This document shows, piece after piece, positions 61,905-64,000 of a DNA stretch of 64,000 nucleotides (position 1 is the stretch's first letter; each line of letters starts with the position of its first letter). The notes under the pieces were generated by a model. The model ran no database searches. It had not been told where the DNA came from and saw nothing but the letters and a program-made list of their open reading frames with translations. The position numbers were made by a program, and so were the translations under genes. The DNA is from Anoxybacter fermentans (GTDB lineage: Bacteria > Bacillota > Halanaerobiia > DY22613): the NCBI RefSeq assembly GCF_003991135.1, contig NZ_CP016379.1, positions 3,472,001-3,536,000 on the forward strand. Reading direction: 5' to 3'.

Positions 61905-63098
61905 ATGGCAAAAGAAAAATTTCAAAGGACTAAACCGCACGTTAATGTCGGTACCATTGGTCACGTTGACCACGGAAAGACTACTTTAACTGCTGCTATT
62001 ACTATGGTATTAGCTAACAAAGGTCTGGCTCAACCAAGAGCTTTCGATTCTATTGACAACGCACCTGAAGAAAGAGAAAGAGGTATTACTATCGCTACCG
62101 CTCACGTTGAGTATGAGACTGAAAAGCGTCACTATGCACACGTTGACTGTCCGGGCCATGCTGACTACGTTAAGAACATGATTACCGGTGCTGCTCAGAT
62201 GGACGGTGCTATTTTGGTAGTTTCTGCAGCAGATGGTCCAATGCCACAGACCCGTGAGCACATTCTGTTGGCCCGTCAGGTAGGTGTGCCATACATTGTA
62301 GTATTCTTGAACAAAGCTGATATGGTAGATGATCCAGAGTTGTTAGAGCTGGTAGAGATGGAAGTAAGAGATCTGTTGAACCAATATGACTTCCCAGGAG
62401 ATGAAGTACCAGTAATTGTTGGTTCAGCTTTGAAGGCATTAGAAGACCCAGCAGCAGATAATGAGTGGACTCAAAAGATTATGGAACTGATGAATGCAAT
62501 TGATGAGTATATTCCAGAGCCGGAGAGAGATACTGATAAGCCATTCTTAATGCCAGTAGAGGATGTATTTTCTATCACTGGTCGTGGTACAGTAGCAACT
62601 GGTCGTATTGAGCGCGGTACATTGCATCCTGGTGATGAAGTAGAGATTGTTGGTTTTGTTGAGACTCGTAAGACAGTATGTACCGGTGTTGAGATGTTCC
62701 GTAAGATGTTAGATGAGGCAGTAGCAGGAGACAATATTGGTGCATTGCTTAGAGGTATTGCTCGTGACGAGGTAGAGAGGGGTCAGGTATTGGCCAAGCC
62801 AGGTAGTATTACTCCGCATACCAAGTTTAAGGCAGAGGTTTATGTATTGAGCAAGGAAGAGGGAGGTCGTCATACTCCATTCTTCAGTGGATATAGACCT
62901 CAGTTCTACTTTAGAACAACTGACGTAACTGGTGAGATTACTCTGCCAGAAGGTGTAGAGATGGTAATGCCTGGTGATAACATTGAAATGATAGGTACTC
63001 TAATTACTCCAGTTGCTATGGAAGAAGGTTTGCGTTTTGCTATCCGTGAGGGTGGCCGTACTGTAGGTGCAGGTGTTGTTACCGAGATTATTGAATAA
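61905..63098 (+). CDS. tuf: elongation factor Tu, copy 2
   Basis: 397 residues, identical in protein sequence to the copy at 45066-46259, with the same G motifs. It sits in the normal str-operon position after fusA. The silent differences I see are GAA/GAG for a glutamate near 62771 and ACT/ACC for a threonine near 62821. The shared block starts at AAGGAGGATG, so even the ribosome binding sites agree. Confidence 0.98.
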   Translation: MAKEKFQRTKPHVNVGTIGHVDHGKTTLTAAITMVLANKGLAQPRAFDSIDNAPEERERGITIATAHVEYETEKRHYAHVDCPGHADYVKNMITGAAQMDGAILVVSAADGPMPQTREHILLARQVGVPYIVVFLNKADMVDDPELLELVEMEVRDLLNQYDFPGDEVPVIVGSALKALEDPAADNEWTQKIMELMNAIDEYIPEPERDTDKPFLMPVEDVFSITGRGTVATGRIERGTLHPGDEVEIVGFVETRKTVCTGVEMFRKMLDEAVAGDNIGALLRGIARDEVERGQVLAKPGSITPHTKFKAEVYVLSKEEGGRHTPFFSGYRPQFYFRTTDVTGEITLPEGVEMVMPGDNIEMIGTLITPVAMEEGLRFAIREGGRTVGAGVVTEIIE

Positions 63099-63177
63099 GT
63101 TTAAAAAAAAATAAAAAAAACTCTGGCTTTTTCTCCAAAATTGTAGTAAAATAAATACTGTGTGTGTTAAAGAAAAG

Positions 63178-63212
63178 ATGAGGAGATATTCCTTAATCTC
63201 CTCCTCTTTTCT
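63178..63212 (+). terminator. terminator or attenuator after tuf copy 2
   Basis: GAGGAGAT (63180-63187) pairs with ATCTCCTC (63196-63203), followed by CTCTTTTCTT. Confidence 0.7.
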
Positions 63213-63244
63213 TGTGTTTTGGCAAGCGATGAAGTGAAAGGTTG

Positions 63245-63345
63245 CGTCATGTACACGCGGCCTGGTGTGTTTAACTCTAAAGCCAGGAAGATTCCTGGTT
63301 CTATTCTGCTGATAACATGAACACACCCGGACGTGTGGTACAATG
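63245..63345 (+). promoter_or_regulatory. structured leader of the S10 operon
   Basis: GGTGTGTT (63264-63271) pairs perfectly with AACACACC (63320-63327); GTACACG (63251) and CGTGTGGTAC (63333-63342) extend the helix imperfectly. An inner hairpin CCAGGAA/TTCCTGG is at 63283-63298. It is a Y-shaped element just before rpsJ, the first gene of the S10 operon, where L4 acts in other bacteria. Ligand unknown. Confidence 0.6.
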
Positions 63346-63407
63346 GGCGGGAATTTTCACAGAGCATGTCCGTTTATTAAAATGGGCGAAAAGGAGGGAG
63401 TATTTTA

Positions 63408-63716
63408 ATGGCTCAAGAAAAGATTAGGATTCGTCTTAAGGCGTATGAACATCAGATTTTGGATCAATCTGCTCGTCAAATTGTTGAGACCGCTAAAAGA
63501 AGTGGTGCAAAAGTTTCTGGACCAATTCCTTTACCAACAGAACGGGAAGTCTTTACAATTCTCAGATCTCCTCATATAAACAAAGATTCCCGTGAGCAGT
63601 TTGAGATGCGGACACACAAAAGATTGATTGATATTATTAATCCAACTCCAAAGACTGTTGATGCTTTAATGCGCCTGGATCTTCCAGCAGGTGTAAATAT
63701 CGAAATTAAGCTGTAA
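63408..63716 (+). CDS. rpsJ: ribosomal protein S10
   Basis: 30S protein of 102 residues: [41 protein letters not shown] at the N-terminus, [24 protein letters not shown] near 55 and the end [13 protein letters not shown]. First gene of the S10 ribosomal operon, AAAGGAGGGAG before ATG. rplC follows after 36 bases. Confidence 0.98.
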   Translation: MAQEKIRIRLKAYEHQILDQSARQIVETAKRSGAKVSGPIPLPTEREVFTILRSPHINKDSREQFEMRTHKRLIDIINPTPKTVDALMRLDLPAGVNIEIKL

Positions 63717-63752
63717 TATTAAATTAAGATTGGCACAGAGGAGGTGCAGATA

Positions 63753-64000
63753 ATGGCTAAAGGGATTTTGGGTAGAAAGATTGGTATGACTCAGATTTTT
63801 ACCGAAGAAGGTGAAGTAATCCCTGTAACTGTTGTAGAAGCTGGACCTTGTGTAGTGGTTCAGAAGAAAACCAAAGAAGTTGATGGATATGATGCTTATC
63901 AGATAGGTTTTGGCGAAATAAAACCAAAGCATGTTAATAAGCCATTAAAAGGACACTTTGAGAAAGCTGGTGTTGAACCTAAGAAATATTTAAGAGAGGT
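63753..64000 (+). CDS. rplC: ribosomal protein L3 (partial, runs off the window)
   Basis: Starts at ATG 63753 with GAGGAGGTGC ahead and stays open to the window end. The first 82 residues ([20 protein letters not shown], then [18 protein letters not shown]) are the unmistakable L3 N-terminus. The remainder lies outside the window. Confidence 0.97.
   Translation, partial: MAKGILGRKIGMTQIFTEEGEVIPVTVVEAGPCVVVQKKTKEVDGYDAYQIGFGEIKPKHVNKPLKGHFEKAGVEPKKYLRE

Noticed and set aside
62010-62734. Antisense frames of 76-87 codons in tuf copy 2, repeated in copy 1
   Set aside because: They are codon shadows of tuf and are conserved only because the two tuf copies are identical.

Overview
The window is a near-origin chromosomal segment of a low-GC, anaerobic-type Firmicute. 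The gene order is the classic clostridial one: birA-bioY-coaX-dusB, greA-lysS, an rRNA operon, ctsR-mcsA-mcsB-clpC, radA-disA, carD-PIN/TRAM-ispD-ispF, cysE-mrnC-thyX-rlmB-sigH-tuf, rpmG-secE-nusG-rplKAJL-rpoBC and rpsL-rpsG-fusA-tuf-rpsJ-rplC. A PorV/TraF-like outer-membrane barrel protein with a signal peptide (20671-21732) points to a diderm Firmicute. My inference is a member of, or close to, the Halanaerobiales; sigH is compatible with a sporulating ancestry. Names are given from recognised motifs, not from searches.

Layout. 1-3.5 kb: biotin and CoA genes and dusB. 3.6-5.4 kb: an apparently intact IS1182-type insertion sequence. 5.4-9.6 kb: a divergent four-gene group (MurE-like ligase, HTH protein, unknown protein, acyl-ACP-reductase-like protein) that forms no pathway I can name. 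9.6-11.8 kb: greA-lysS. 11.9-17.0 kb: 16S-23S-5S-tRNA-Asn with processing stems and an internal 5S promoter. 17-22.5 kb: an AT-rich accessory stretch with an ABC-2 exporter, the barrel protein and a C-GCAxxG-C-C protein. 23-30.5 kb: the CtsR regulon operon, then radA-disA. 31-34.8 kb: carD to a CBS/HutP-like fusion. 35-42 kb: accessory and amino-acid genes under a lysine riboswitch and a T-box, including a TPR protein whose stop codon overlaps the start of a 42-codon secreted peptide. 42-64 kb: translation and transcription machinery.

The most notable items are: (1) the TPR protein plus overlapping exported peptide (38149-39266), which has the architecture of a Rap-Phr/RRNPP peptide-signalling pair; (2) the MurE-like/HTH/unknown/AAR-like cluster with tandem palindromes at its promoter; (3) the CBS-HutP fusion; (4) a family of at least 13 long palindromic repeats of about 130-220 bp with cloverleaf-like folding potential, some inserted inside essential operons and one supplying the last codons of dusB; (5) two L1-binding-site look-alikes before rplK and rplA that match the L1 stalk of the 23S gene in the same window; (6) two nearly identical tuf genes.

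Regulation is unusually readable here: many promoters match TTGACA-N17-TATAAT closely, and there are CtsR boxes, an L-box, a cysteine-type T-box, L10/L1/S12/S10 leader structures and many intrinsic terminators.
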